Assembly (NCBI GenBank): GCA_030427635.1
Contig: JAUIBA010000036.1
Span: 1 to 34,274, forward strand
Origin: Bacteroidia bacterium
GTDB lineage: Bacteria > Bacteroidota > Bacteroidia > Chitinophagales > Chitinophagaceae
Reading direction: 5' to 3'
Length of the DNA: 34,274 nt
The position numbers and the translations under genes are program-made. The first letter of the stretch is position 1; each line of letters begins with the position of its first letter. Shown piece by piece: positions 1 through 8,115 of this stretch. Under the pieces are notes generated by a model, which saw only the letters and a program-made list of their open reading frames with translations, had not been told where the DNA came from and searched no databases.

Positions 1-3
1 ATG

Positions 4-30
4 AAAAGGGCGACTCTCTAAAAGTCGCCC
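4..30 (-). terminator. Intrinsic terminator, minus strand, at the left edge
   Basis: A perfect 8-bp stem, GGGCGACT (8-15) with AGTCGCCC (23-30), has a 7-nt loop. On the minus strand the stem is followed by TTTT (positions 7 to 4). There is no T-run on the plus-strand side, so it should end a minus-strand transcript. The cmk gene already has its own terminator at 165-198, so this second one may end a separate short transcript from 31-164. Confidence 0.6.
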
Positions 31-39
31 CCTTATCGT

Positions 40-129
40 CTAAGCATCAGTCTTATTGCTGGCAGGTTGCTCTCCAGCAGAGCCCGCTTCCTCTTCAAAC
101 TGACAGCCGTATATTAAATATATTTTCAC
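40..129 (-). CDS. Possible 29-residue mini-ORF (doubtful)
   Basis: Minus-strand frame from a GTG at 127-129 to a TAG at 40-42, lying between the cmk terminator and the terminator at 4-30. The C-terminal part (GCQFEEEAGSAGEQPASNKT, then DA) has protein-like composition, and the stop sits 9 nt before a terminator hairpin, as at the end of a real gene. Against it: there is no ATG in frame, an in-frame TGA lies just upstream, and I see no ribosome-binding site or promoter. It could be a small peptide gene, the eroded end of a longer gene, or chance. I do not recognise it. Confidence 0.2.
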   Translation of the reverse strand: MKIYLIYGCQFEEEAGSAGEQPASNKTDA

Positions 130-164
130 TAAAATTCACCAACCATTTTTGGCCTCATTACCAT

Positions 165-198
165 AAAAAAGCAGCATAACCAGAATTGCTATGCTGCT
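165..198 (-). terminator. Intrinsic terminator of cmk
   Basis: A 9-bp stem, AGCAGCATA (170-178) with TATGCTGCT (190-198), is followed on the minus strand by a run of six T (positions 170 to 165). It lies about 20 bp beyond the cmk stop codon and so ends the cmk transcript. Confidence 0.8.
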
Positions 199-219
199 GA
201 ATAATTATGTATTTGTATG

Positions 220-921
220 TCAGTGCTGCTTATCTGTAGTCTGTATGCGCTCGTTGACAAGGGCCAGCACCTGCTTCAGTTGTTCCTCTCTGGTAAGGTT
301 ACTGTTATCTATGAGGATAGCATCTGCTGCGCGGTGCAGCGGACTTTCCTCCCGGGTAGAGTCTATGTAATCGCGAAGCTCCAGATTATTACGTACCTCG
401 TCCAGAGATATTTCATGATTTACTGCATACAACTCCTGAAAGCGCCTCATTACTCTTATTTCAGGGTCGGCGGTCATGTATAGCTTCAGCTCTGCATCAG
501 GGAAAACGGTAGTGCCTATATCCCTGCCGTCCATTACTATTCCCTTGCGGCGGCCCATACGCTTCTGTTGTGCTACTGCGAAAGACCTTACTTCGCGCAG
601 GGCAGCAACCTCACTCACCTTTTCTGACACCAGCATATCCCGTATATATGGCTCTGCGTTCTCGTCATTCAGGTAAATGTCAGATGCATTTCTGCGTTCA
701 TTGAACACAAAGGAGAGATTGATGTTTGCTATTGCATTAATAACTTCGGCAGGGTCGCTGAGGTCAACATTATTTCTCAGAAAATACAGTGTTATTGCCC
801 TGTACATGGCTCCGCTGTCTATGTAGTTGTAACCAAGCTGGGCAGCAAGCTCCCGGGCAAGTGTACTTTTACCACAGGAGGAAAGGCCATCTATAGCCAC
901 TATGATTTTGTGTGTGGGCAT
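220..921 (-). CDS. cmk: Cytidylate kinase
   Basis: Phosphorylates CMP and dCMP to the diphosphates using ATP in the cytosol (pyrimidine salvage and nucleotide supply). The 233-residue protein opens with the nucleotide-binding P-loop GLSSCGKST (residues 12-20), followed by the NMP-binding stretch YIDSGAMYRAIT and, near residue 130, the family signature MDGRDIGTTVFPDAELKLY. The arginine-rich lid follows (RRFQEL and later SPLHRAADA). Length is normal for the family (about 220-230). The ATG at 919-921 lies only 4 nt after a good -7 element (926-933), so the mRNA may be leaderless. It is single-gene, bounded by its own terminator at 165-198 and, upstream, by the terminator of the EGF-like lipoprotein gene. 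Confidence 0.97.
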   Translation of the reverse strand: MPTHKIIVAIDGLSSCGKSTLARELAAQLGYNYIDSGAMYRAITLYFLRNNVDLSDPAEVINAIANINLSFVFNERRNASDIYLNDENAEPYIRDMLVSEKVSEVAALREVRSFAVAQQKRMGRRKGIVMDGRDIGTTVFPDAELKLYMTADPEIRVMRRFQELYAVNHEISLDEVRNNLELRDYIDSTREESPLHRAADAILIDNSNLTREEQLKQVLALVNERIQTTDKQH

Positions 922-925
922 AAGA

Positions 926-957
926 CAAAGTTAAGCAGATATGGGGACGATATAGCA
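926..957 (-). promoter_or_regulatory. Candidate cmk promoter
   Basis: On the minus strand TAACTTTG (926-933) fits the Bacteroidota -7 consensus TAnnTTTG, with TTG (955-957) 21 nt upstream as a -33 element. The motif ends 4 nt before the cmk ATG, leaving almost no room for a 5' leader. Confidence 0.4.
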
Positions 958-959
958 AT

Positions 960-989
960 AAAAACAGCGCTCTCTGTGTGAGAGCGCTG
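960..989 (-). terminator. Intrinsic terminator of the EGF-like lipoprotein gene
   Basis: A perfect 10-bp stem, CAGCGCTCTC (965-974) with GAGAGCGCTG (980-989) and a 5-nt loop, is followed on the minus strand by TTTTT (964 to 960). It lies 40 bp beyond the stop of the upstream lipoprotein gene and before the cmk promoter, so the two genes are separate transcripts. Confidence 0.85.
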
Positions 990-1029
990 CGCAAAATATA
1001 TTATGTGATGTACCTGACGAACAGGTGTA

Positions 1030-1581
1030 TTATTTATTCCACAAAGATGGCTCAGCATGTGTATTAGCTTCGGCAAAGCCAAAGTCATTTACTTTCTGGG
1101 TAGCAGTATCAATAATCTGATAGCGAAGGCTGATAGCGCCATACTGTCCGTAAGTAACATTGGAATAGATGTAACCAATACCGTGCAGTACTTTACCTTC
1201 ATACTGCTGGTTAGGGATTACAATCGTATCGCCCGATACATATGCTTTTACCGGCGTTTTGAAATAGTTGTAAAAGTTTTTGATGGTTACGTCTGTAATA
1301 ACAGTAGAAGCTTCAATACTTACACCATACTGCGCTGCCAGCGTAATGCTGCCCTTTTCCAATACGCTCCAGTTACCCAGAAACTTGGTACGTGTCACTG
1401 TTTCGCAGTTTGTACCCTCATATCCCGATGGGCATACGCAGGTGCCGCCATTGCAAACCCCGCCATTGGCGCATACTATAGTTTTACATTTATCCCGGTT
1501 GCAGGATGTATAGACAACAGCCGAAAATGTGGCAATAGTGGCTATAGCTGAAGCAAGAATTGTCTTAAAACGGAATCCCAT
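1030..1581 (-). CDS. Lipoprotein with an N-terminal EGF-like domain
   Basis: A 183-residue predicted lipoprotein. The N-terminus has a basic start and a hydrophobic stretch (residues about 6-24) ending in the lipobox-like VVYTSC, so C27 would be lipidated. Directly after it come six cysteines (C32, C37, C43, C48, C50, C59) with the spacing of an EGF-like fold, ending in CVCPSGYEGTNCE. The remaining 120 residues are polar, rich in Y, T and V, contain no cysteine and look like a beta-rich domain (starting near FLGNWSVLEKG). Function is unknown; the architecture suggests a cell-surface binding protein. It has its own promoter (1605-1635) and terminator (960-989). The lipoprotein and EGF calls are from visible motifs; a surface-binding role is inference. 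Confidence 0.8.
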   Translation of the reverse strand: MGFRFKTILASAIATIATFSAVVYTSCNRDKCKTIVCANGGVCNGGTCVCPSGYEGTNCETVTRTKFLGNWSVLEKGSITLAAQYGVSIEASTVITDVTIKNFYNYFKTPVKAYVSGDTIVIPNQQYEGKVLHGIGYIYSNVTYGQYGAISLRYQIIDTATQKVNDFGFAEANTHAEPSLWNK

Positions 1582-1604
1582 CAGTTTATATTTGTTAGCA
1601 AATT

Positions 1605-1635
1605 CAAAAATAAGTAAATAAGGAAAGAAATCAAA
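1605..1635 (-). promoter_or_regulatory. Promoter of the EGF-like lipoprotein gene
   Basis: On the minus strand TTTG (1632-1635), a 19-nt spacer and TATTTTTG (1605-1612) match both halves of the Bacteroidota sigma-ABfr promoter (TTTG and TAnnTTTG). The expected start of transcription near 1599 leaves a leader of roughly 18 nt before the ATG at 1581. This is the best complete promoter in the window. Confidence 0.6.
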
Positions 1636-1653
1636 ACTGTGAATATCTGTCCA

Positions 1654-2493
1654 TTATTTCAGCACATCGCGGCGATATTCATTGATAGCGCGATATATGG
1701 CTGCGGCAACTTCATATTGTCCCCTGTCTGAGTTCAGATAGGTTTCTTCATTTACATTAGTAATAAACCCTATTTCTACGAGTACCCCTGGCATTGCGCT
1801 TCCGGCCAGCACTTCCAGACCTTTTTGCTTCACGCCCAGGTCGGCACGGCCCTGTTCCTTGAATTGCTCCTGAACCCTTGCGGCAAAGGTGACACTTTTG
1901 CCCAGAAAGGCTTTTGTGTACTGGGAAACGATAATTTGTGTCTGTGGGTCATTTTCATTGAGCAGCCCCGGTTCTTCACTCACATTGTCAGCATATTCGC
2001 CAATGGCGCCTTTCTGCTGCCCTTCTCTGTGCAGGCCCATTACATAGGTTTCTACGCCGCTGCGTTTGGTAGTATGGTGTCTTACAGACTTATATATGGG
2101 TTGCTTTACGGTTTTTCCGTTCTTTTTCTTCACAGTTTTATAGCCCTGCAGGGTACGGGTATAGGTATAGGGTGTGGAGTTTACATGTATGGATATAAAC
2201 AGGTCGGCGTTTGCCTTATTGGCAATTTCATGCCGCTCGATGAGCGTAGGGTAGGTATCTTCCCTGCGGGTGTAGACAACATCAACATTCTTCATGCTGT
2301 CTTCCAATAACTTACCCAGTTTCAGCGTTACGGCAAGGGTTATATCTTTTTCAAATGAGATAGCCCCCTGTGCACCATGGTCTTTACCGCCATGGCCGGC
2401 GTCCAGTACTACCCGTATATGGGTTTTAGCACCTGCCATAGCAATGGCAGGTATGCATGCCAGTAGTAAAATGATTATGCCTTTAAGGCGCAT
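1654..2493 (-). CDS. N-acetylmuramoyl-L-alanine amidase (Amidase_3 type)
   Basis: A secreted zinc hydrolase that cleaves the amide bond between N-acetylmuramic acid and the stem peptide of peptidoglycan, acting in the periplasm during cell separation. From the ATG at 2493 the protein has 279 residues: a signal peptide (MRLKG, then a hydrophobic core ending AMAGA) and one Amidase_3 domain. Zinc ligands are visible as H34 in VVLDAGHGGKD, E48 in the following FEKDIT, and H103 in DLFISIHVNS. The C-terminal catalytic glutamate lies in PGVLVEIGFITN. Extending to 2508 would require a TTG start and add QNLT-type residues before the signal peptide, so I prefer 2493. No LysM or SPOR domain is present. 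It diverges from lptD, another envelope gene. Confidence 0.93.
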   Translation of the reverse strand: MRLKGIIILLLACIPAIAMAGAKTHIRVVLDAGHGGKDHGAQGAISFEKDITLAVTLKLGKLLEDSMKNVDVVYTRREDTYPTLIERHEIANKANADLFISIHVNSTPYTYTRTLQGYKTVKKKNGKTVKQPIYKSVRHHTTKRSGVETYVMGLHREGQQKGAIGEYADNVSEEPGLLNENDPQTQIIVSQYTKAFLGKSVTFAARVQEQFKEQGRADLGVKQKGLEVLAGSAMPGVLVEIGFITNVNEETYLNSDRGQYEVAAAIYRAINEYRRDVLK

Positions 2494-2551
2494 AGTCAGG
2501 TTTTGCAAAAGTTTAAATGAACAAAATCACGAAACGTGGCTTTCAAATAAT

Positions 2552-2559
2552 TATTTTTG
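2552..2559 (+). promoter_or_regulatory. Candidate -7 element of lptD
   Basis: TATTTTTG fits TAnnTTTG exactly, but I see no -33 TTG at the right distance. It ends 8 nt before the ATG at 2568 and lies downstream of the alternative ATG at 2517, so, if real, it rules out the longer start and gives lptD a very short leader. Confidence 0.3.
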
Positions 2560-2567
2560 CCACGCTC

Positions 2568-5243
2568 ATGAGCAATAGCGGTAAATTTATTTCAATTTTT
2601 CCATCATTGCATCGCTTTGCCTGTTGCCTGGCCGGTATTTTTATATTCTTCATAACAAATAACGTTTGTGCGCAATCTGTATTGCCTGCTGTGCCGGCAA
2701 CCGTTTCCGATAGCCTGAGCTACGGAACAGATTCAATCAGACTGAGGGGGGATAGTGTACTTAAAGACAGCCTGACAGCAGACACATCTGCGATTGCCGG
2801 GTTGGAACAGCGGCTGGGTATCAGGATATCAAAAGATGCGCTGCCGTCTGTAGTAAAGGCTGTAGCCAGAGATTCGGCTGTGCTGGATATGGAGCATGAT
2901 ATGTTCTATCTCTACGGTAAGGCACAGGTAAACTATGAAGACCTGCAGCTGAATGCCGGGCAGGTGAGCTTTATACAGGCTACTAATGTAGTGACAGCGG
3001 CCCCGGGAATAAAAACGGCAGATACCGGTACTGAAAGACCTTCTTTTAAGCAAGGCTCAGAAAAATTCAGCTATGACTCCATGCAGTATAACTTTCGCAG
3101 CAAGCGTGCCATAGTAAGGAATGTAAGTACGCAGTACGGAGAGGGATATATACTCAGTGAGCAGATAAAACGGAACCCTGACCAGACCATATATGGATGG
3201 CACAGCGTGTATACTACCTGTGCGCTGGATACTCCCCACTTTGGTATACGTGCCCGGAAGCAGAAGATAATACCTGGCAGGGTAGTTGTTTCGGGCTCGG
3301 CAAATCTGGAGATAGAAGGGGTGCCTACACCATTATATCTCCCATTCGGTCTGTTTCCTGTATCGCAGAAGCAAAAATCCGGCTTTATATTGCCTACATA
3401 CACTATGGAGCAGCAGCGGGGCTTCGGGTTGCTGAACGGGGGCTATTACTTTTATGTAAATGATAATCTTGATGCGTTTGCACAGGCCAATGTGTATGCA
3501 AAGGGCTCATATGCCGTTACTGCCACATCTGACTACAACAGGTTGTATCACTACCGGGGGGTAATGAGGGTATCATATGCCTATAATAAAACCGGTGAGG
3601 ACTATGAGCCAGATGCCAGTGTGACGAAAGATTTTATGATAAACTGGCAGCATAGCAGTGATGCCAAGTCGGTACCGGGCCAGTCGTTCAATGCATCGGT
3701 ACAGGCGGGCTCATCCAGCTTTTATGCCAATAACAGTTATGACCTGAACCAGGTACTGCAAAACCAGTATCAGTCTAACATAAGCTTTTCGAAGAACTGG
3801 CAGAATCGTCCGTTTGGCCTTACGCTGAGTGCGCTGCATAATCAGAATACCGGTACCAAACAGGTAAATGTGACGCTGCCGGCCATGAACTTTTATGTGA
3901 ACCAGTTTAACCCTTTCCAACGTAGAAATGCCGTAGGTACTCACTGGTATGACCGTATCACTGCCAGCTATTCAGCCGACCTGCAGAACCGTACTACTTT
4001 CTATGACAGTACATTCAGTTTTTCCAACCTGTCACTAACTGACTTTCAGAATGGGGTAAGACATTCCATACCAGTGAGCGCATCTTATAATGTACTCAGA
4101 TATCTGAATATGTCTTTCAGTGTAAACTACAATGAATACTGGCAGACTAACCGTATTATACAGGGTTATAACGACCTTACAGGAAAGGTAGATAGCCAGA
4201 ATACGAATGGATTTTATGCTGCGCGCGACTTTAATGCAGGTGTAAACTTCTCTACACGTATATATGGTATGAAAATGTTTCGCCGTGGTGGATTGCGGGG
4301 TATCAGGCATGTACTTACGCCCAATGCGGGATTTTCTTACCGGCCCGATTTTGCTACGGCACCATTTAATTACTACTATCCTGCACGGCTGGATACCAGT
4401 ACCAATACTACTCTGTTATCTCCATATCCCACATCTGTAGTGGGAAATCCGCCGATAGGCAAAGCTGCTGCTATGGGTTTTGGGCTGAATAATAATCTGC
4501 AGATAAAGGTACGCTCAGCCAAAGACACAGCATCGGGCTATAAGAATGTAACACTTATAGACGGGCTTAGCTTCAATGCGTCTTACAATGCTGCTGCCGA
4601 TTCGTTCCGCTGGAGTGATATAGGGGTGAATTTCAGAACCAATGTGCTGGATAAGGTCAATATTTCGGGCTCTGCTACCTATAGCCCGTATGCCATGGAT
4701 TATGGCACCGGCAGGGTATTGCAACAAACGATGCTGGAGCACGGTACCGGTGTGGGACGGTTTAGAAATGCCAATATGTCTCTTGGAACAAATTTTCATT
4801 CAAAACCGACAGGTGGCGACAAAAGCCGGACAAACAGTGCTGAATATGCCCGCGTAATGCGTAATGCCGGCTATAATGAATATGTTGACTTCAACATACC
4901 CTGGAGCTTTAATATTAACTATACACTTAGCGCTAATTCATTATATTCCTCATTTTCTTATTCAGATACCGTAGTTATCAGTCATTCATTTACATTCAAC
5001 AGTGAGCTGAAGATATCGGAGCGGTGGAAGCTGGCAGTGAGCAGTGGATATAACTTTGACTATAAGCAGCTTACACTTACATCTATAGACCTGTACAGAG
5101 ATCTGCACTGCTGGCAGATGCACTTTTTTGCATTCCCCTTTGGCCCCCGTAAGAGTTTCAACTTTACACTTAATGTAAAATCTACTGTTCTGCAGGATTT
5201 GAAGCTGGTAAGACGCAGGGACTTCCGCGATTTGCCTAATTAA
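2568..5243 (+). CDS. lptD: LPS-assembly protein LptD (OstA family)
   Basis: Outer-membrane translocon that inserts lipopolysaccharide into the outer leaflet, working with LptE and the periplasmic Lpt bridge. The start at 2568 gives 891 residues with a signal peptide ending NNVCAQ; an in-frame ATG at 2517 would add 17 residues. A Ser/Asp-rich spacer is followed by an OstA/LptA-like beta-jellyroll (MFYLYGKAQVNYEDLQLNAG onwards, roughly residues 110-260). The conserved LptD stretch PTPLYLPFGLFPVSQ follows, then a long C-terminal beta-barrel full of alternating aromatic strands, ending in strand-like NFTLNVKSTVLQDLKLV. Length suits the Bacteroidota form, which is larger than that of E. coli. The amidase gene diverges upstream; the next gene downstream has its own promoter. 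No convincing terminator follows, only a T-run near 5262-5269. Confidence 0.9.
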   Translation: MSNSGKFISIFPSLHRFACCLAGIFIFFITNNVCAQSVLPAVPATVSDSLSYGTDSIRLRGDSVLKDSLTADTSAIAGLEQRLGIRISKDALPSVVKAVARDSAVLDMEHDMFYLYGKAQVNYEDLQLNAGQVSFIQATNVVTAAPGIKTADTGTERPSFKQGSEKFSYDSMQYNFRSKRAIVRNVSTQYGEGYILSEQIKRNPDQTIYGWHSVYTTCALDTPHFGIRARKQKIIPGRVVVSGSANLEIEGVPTPLYLPFGLFPVSQKQKSGFILPTYTMEQQRGFGLLNGGYYFYVNDNLDAFAQANVYAKGSYAVTATSDYNRLYHYRGVMRVSYAYNKTGEDYEPDASVTKDFMINWQHSSDAKSVPGQSFNASVQAGSSSFYANNSYDLNQVLQNQYQSNISFSKNWQNRPFGLTLSALHNQNTGTKQVNVTLPAMNFYVNQFNPFQRRNAVGTHWYDRITASYSADLQNRTTFYDSTFSFSNLSLTDFQNGVRHSIPVSASYNVLRYLNMSFSVNYNEYWQTNRIIQGYNDLTGKVDSQNTNGFYAARDFNAGVNFSTRIYGMKMFRRGGLRGIRHVLTPNAGFSYRPDFATAPFNYYYPARLDTSTNTTLLSPYPTSVVGNPPIGKAAAMGFGLNNNLQIKVRSAKDTASGYKNVTLIDGLSFNASYNAAADSFRWSDIGVNFRTNVLDKVNISGSATYSPYAMDYGTGRVLQQTMLEHGTGVGRFRNANMSLGTNFHSKPTGGDKSRTNSAEYARVMRNAGYNEYVDFNIPWSFNINYTLSANSLYSSFSYSDTVVISHSFTFNSELKISERWKLAVSSGYNFDYKQLTLTSIDLYRDLHCWQMHFFAFPFGPRKSFNFTLNVKSTVLQDLKLVRRRDFRDLPN

Positions 5244-5276
5244 CCTTAGGTAAATAGCTTTTTTTTTCGCCGTAAC

Positions 5277-5305
5277 TTGTCCCGATACCTTTTTGTTTAC
5301 TTTTG
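5277..5305 (+). promoter_or_regulatory. Promoter of the methyltransferase gene
   Basis: TTG (5277-5279), an 18-nt spacer and TACTTTTG (5298-5305) fit the Bacteroidota promoter consensus. Transcription would start near 5310, about 20 nt before the ATG at 5331. Confidence 0.5.
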
Positions 5306-5330
5306 GTTTTAATAATATTTCACTGATTTC

Positions 5331-6287
5331 ATGAAAAAACTAGTAAAAAAGATACTGTCTCCTATATTGAAGTCGTATGATGTAAGGCTGGAGCGTCAGA
5401 AAAATGAAATTGACGCACTTTATAAGCTATTGTATGACCAGGTGCATAATCTGGACCATACGTTACCCTTTTCAGCCAGCCAGACAGAAGAGGCATTTGG
5501 GTTTCAATGGGATCAGATGAAAGAAGGGGAAGCAATGCTCAGCGATGCCTGGTTTAAAGAGAATGTCACACATATTATCAGTGAGCGCGAAACATTGATA
5601 CATAAAGACTGGTTTAAAGGCAAAGACATAATTGATTGTGGTTGCGGTGGCGGACGCTGGTCTTATGGCCTGGCTCAGCTGGGAGCTAATGTTACTGCCG
5701 TAGATATTAATACATCTGCACTGGAAGGAACGAGAGACGTACTCAGGGACATTCCAGTAGAGAAGAATTTTATCCTTACGCCACTGGAGCAGTTAAGCAG
5801 TCAGACCCCAGCCGGCAAGAAGTATGACATGGTATGGTCGTGGGGGGTACTGCATCATTGTAACAGTTTTAATACTGCATTTCGTGAGGTGATGAGCCTG
5901 GTGAAGGAGGGCGGTTTTATATACCTGTATCTCTATGGCCGTGAGTCATTGTCCTATAGTGAGGATATTAACCTTTTCAAGAACCGTGTACGCTACAATA
6001 CGCTACAGACAAGGGAAGAGAAGATGAAGTTTCTGGTAGATATGGCAAATGGCGATACTACCAAAGTGCATCAGAATCATGATTTGTTTGCACCACTGCT
6101 GAACAGGCGTCTGGAGTATGGATACGTAAAGAAGATGCTTGAGGACAATGGATTTACAGATGTTACCAGAACTATAAACTGTGGCGAGTTGACCATTAGG
6201 GCAGTAAAAGGCAGAATAAAGCCTGAAGATGAGAAAATGATACTGCACCCTGAAAAGAATCCATGGTGGGTAGAAAGATACCTATAG
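5331..6287 (+). CDS. Class I SAM-dependent methyltransferase
   Basis: A 318-residue protein with a Rossmann-type methyltransferase core. SAM-binding motif I is IIDCGCGGGRW (residues about 100-110), the acidic end of strand 2 is VTAVDIN, and the post-I region has YDMVWSWGVLHHC, the layout of the Methyltransf_11/25 group. A basic, probably helical N-terminal 60 residues and a C-terminal extension rich in K, E and W (ending NPWWVERYL) flank it. No signal peptide is visible; it should be cytosolic or membrane-peripheral. The acceptor substrate cannot be told from sequence; similar proteins act on small molecules, lipids or sugars. It sits alone between lptD and cysS with its own promoter at 5277-5305. 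Fold confident, substrate unknown. Confidence 0.85.
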   Translation: MKKLVKKILSPILKSYDVRLERQKNEIDALYKLLYDQVHNLDHTLPFSASQTEEAFGFQWDQMKEGEAMLSDAWFKENVTHIISERETLIHKDWFKGKDIIDCGCGGGRWSYGLAQLGANVTAVDINTSALEGTRDVLRDIPVEKNFILTPLEQLSSQTPAGKKYDMVWSWGVLHHCNSFNTAFREVMSLVKEGGFIYLYLYGRESLSYSEDINLFKNRVRYNTLQTREEKMKFLVDMANGDTTKVHQNHDLFAPLLNRRLEYGYVKKMLEDNGFTDVTRTINCGELTIRAVKGRIKPEDEKMILHPEKNPWWVERYL

Positions 6288-6396
6288 ACAGCAGCGTATA
6301 GATATCATAAGGGATACAGATCAGGTATGATATTGTTTTCTGTACAACATCCCCATGTTTATCTATACCAATGATAAACTACATAATAACTATACA

Positions 6397-7890
6397 ATGT
6401 CACAGTTTCATATATACAACTCATATACACGACAGAAAGAGCAGTTTGAGTCTATTACACCCGGTCATGCAGGCCTTTATGTGTGCGGTCCTACGGTGTC
6501 AGGTGAGTCGCATCTGGGTCACGCGCGGCCGTACATTACGTTTGATGTACTGCAGCGGTATCTGAAGCACCTTGGTTATAAAGTAAGGTATGTGCGCAAT
6601 GTTACCGATGCAGGCCATTTTGAAGAAGAGGGCAGGGTGGCAGAAGATAAGGTGAGCGAAAAAGCGCTGCTGGAAAAGCTGGAGCCCATGGAACTGGTAC
6701 ATAAGTACACATCACTGTTTCATCATGGCATGCGGTTATTCAATTGCGAGGAGCCATCAATAGAACCTACAGCTACAGGTCATATAGTGGAGCAGATATC
6801 CATGATAGAGACCATTATAGGAAAGGGGTATGCATATGAGGTAAACGGCTCAGTTTACTTTGATGTGGCAAAATATGCAGCAGCGTACCCTTACGGAAAA
6901 TTATCCGGCAGAGTACTGGAAGACCAGCTGGAAACAACCAGAGAACTTGACGGACAGGATGAAAAGAGAAATAAGGCTGATTTTGCATTGTGGAAAAGTG
7001 CGCCGCCACAGCATATCATGCGCTGGAAAAGCCCATGGGGTGAGGGCTTTCCGGGCTGGCACATTGAGTGCTCTGCGATGAGCAGTAAATATCTGGGCGT
7101 TACCTTCGATATTCATGGGGGTGGAATGGACCTGCAGTTTCCGCATCATGAAAGTGAGATAGCCCAAAGTACTGTGGCGCATGGTCATGCTCCTGTACGG
7201 TACTGGATGCACAACAATATGATTACCATCAACGGAAAGAAGATGGGGAAAAGCTATAACAATGTTATAAAGCTATCTGAGTTGTTTTCAGGCGGACATC
7301 CCTTGCTGGCACAGCCCTACCATCCGATGGTAGTAAGGTTTTATATCCTACAGACCCATTACCGGAGTACGCTGGACTTTAGCAATGAGGCATTGCAGGC
7401 TGCAGAGAGAGCTTTCAGAAGACTGTGGGAAGCATGGGAAGTACTGCAAAAGCTGGATCATCCTGGCAATGCAGCAGCCGGGGACAAAGAGCTGGACGGA
7501 AAGGTAACGGCATGGTGTAATGAATGTGCCGACTTCATGAATGATGATATGAACACTGCCAGGGTGCTGGCGAACCTTTTTGAGACAGCTCCCGTAATCA
7601 ATGGCATAAAAGGCGGACAAATAAAGACAGATGCTCTTTCTGCCGCTACCATCAATCTGCTAAAAGAGACATTTCAGACTTATCTGCTGGAGATACTGGG
7701 TATGCAGCCTTTGCAGACACAGTCTACCGGGAAGCTGGATGAGGTATTATCATTACTGATAGAGATAAGAAAAGAAGCTAAAAAAAGAAAAGATTTCACT
7801 ACCAGCGATCAGATAAGAGATAAGCTGGCACAGGCTGGTATTCAGCTTAAGGATGAGAAAGATGGCTCTGTGAGTTATACTGTTTCCTGA
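6397..7890 (+). CDS. cysS: Cysteinyl-tRNA synthetase
   Basis: Charges tRNA-Cys with cysteine in the cytosol. From the ATG at 6397 the protein has 497 residues. Class I signatures are present: HLGH (residues 39-42, the HIGH motif) and KMGKS (282-286, the KMSKS motif with Gly for Ser). The cysteine-selective zinc site is complete: C30 in YVCGPTV, C225 in HIECSAMS, H250 and E254 in FPHHESEIAQ. The DALR-type helical domain follows and ends with the KRKDFTTSDQIRDKLAQAGI tail typical of the family. An upstream in-frame ATG at 6355 would add 14 residues with no family counterpart; MSQFHIYNS matches the normal N-terminus, so I use 6397. It lies 110 bp downstream of the methyltransferase and may be co-transcribed. 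Confidence 0.97.
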   Translation: MSQFHIYNSYTRQKEQFESITPGHAGLYVCGPTVSGESHLGHARPYITFDVLQRYLKHLGYKVRYVRNVTDAGHFEEEGRVAEDKVSEKALLEKLEPMELVHKYTSLFHHGMRLFNCEEPSIEPTATGHIVEQISMIETIIGKGYAYEVNGSVYFDVAKYAAAYPYGKLSGRVLEDQLETTRELDGQDEKRNKADFALWKSAPPQHIMRWKSPWGEGFPGWHIECSAMSSKYLGVTFDIHGGGMDLQFPHHESEIAQSTVAHGHAPVRYWMHNNMITINGKKMGKSYNNVIKLSELFSGGHPLLAQPYHPMVVRFYILQTHYRSTLDFSNEALQAAERAFRRLWEAWEVLQKLDHPGNAAAGDKELDGKVTAWCNECADFMNDDMNTARVLANLFETAPVINGIKGGQIKTDALSAATINLLKETFQTYLLEILGMQPLQTQSTGKLDEVLSLLIEIRKEAKKRKDFTTSDQIRDKLAQAGIQLKDEKDGSVSYTVS

Positions 7891-8115
7891 ACATTAAATA
7901 CAATCCTGAAATCATCGTAATGCGGCGGAAAAGAGTGAACTAATTATGCAGGAGTGTTATCTTGATATTAATAATTTCTCATGCTTTTTTTTTGTTGAGT
8001 GTCAGGGTGTGTTTACAGAAAAATAATTTTTTTTTTTGCTGAAATGACTCTAGTTATATAATTTTATGAATTCAACAAGTCCCTTTCGTATAACTTTTCT
8101 TAAAAAAAACAAAAA

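Noticed and set aside
40..129. tmRNA or its tag
   Set aside because: The peptide does not end in a typical tag (such as LAA), and there are no tRNA-like ends.
2494..2508. Longer amidase start at 2508
   Set aside because: The codon is TTG, and the added residues precede a well-formed signal peptide that starts at the ATG at 2493.
7240..7256. Damaged KMSKS motif in cysteinyl-tRNA synthetase
   Set aside because: KMGKS is a tolerated variant, and all zinc and other catalytic residues are intact.
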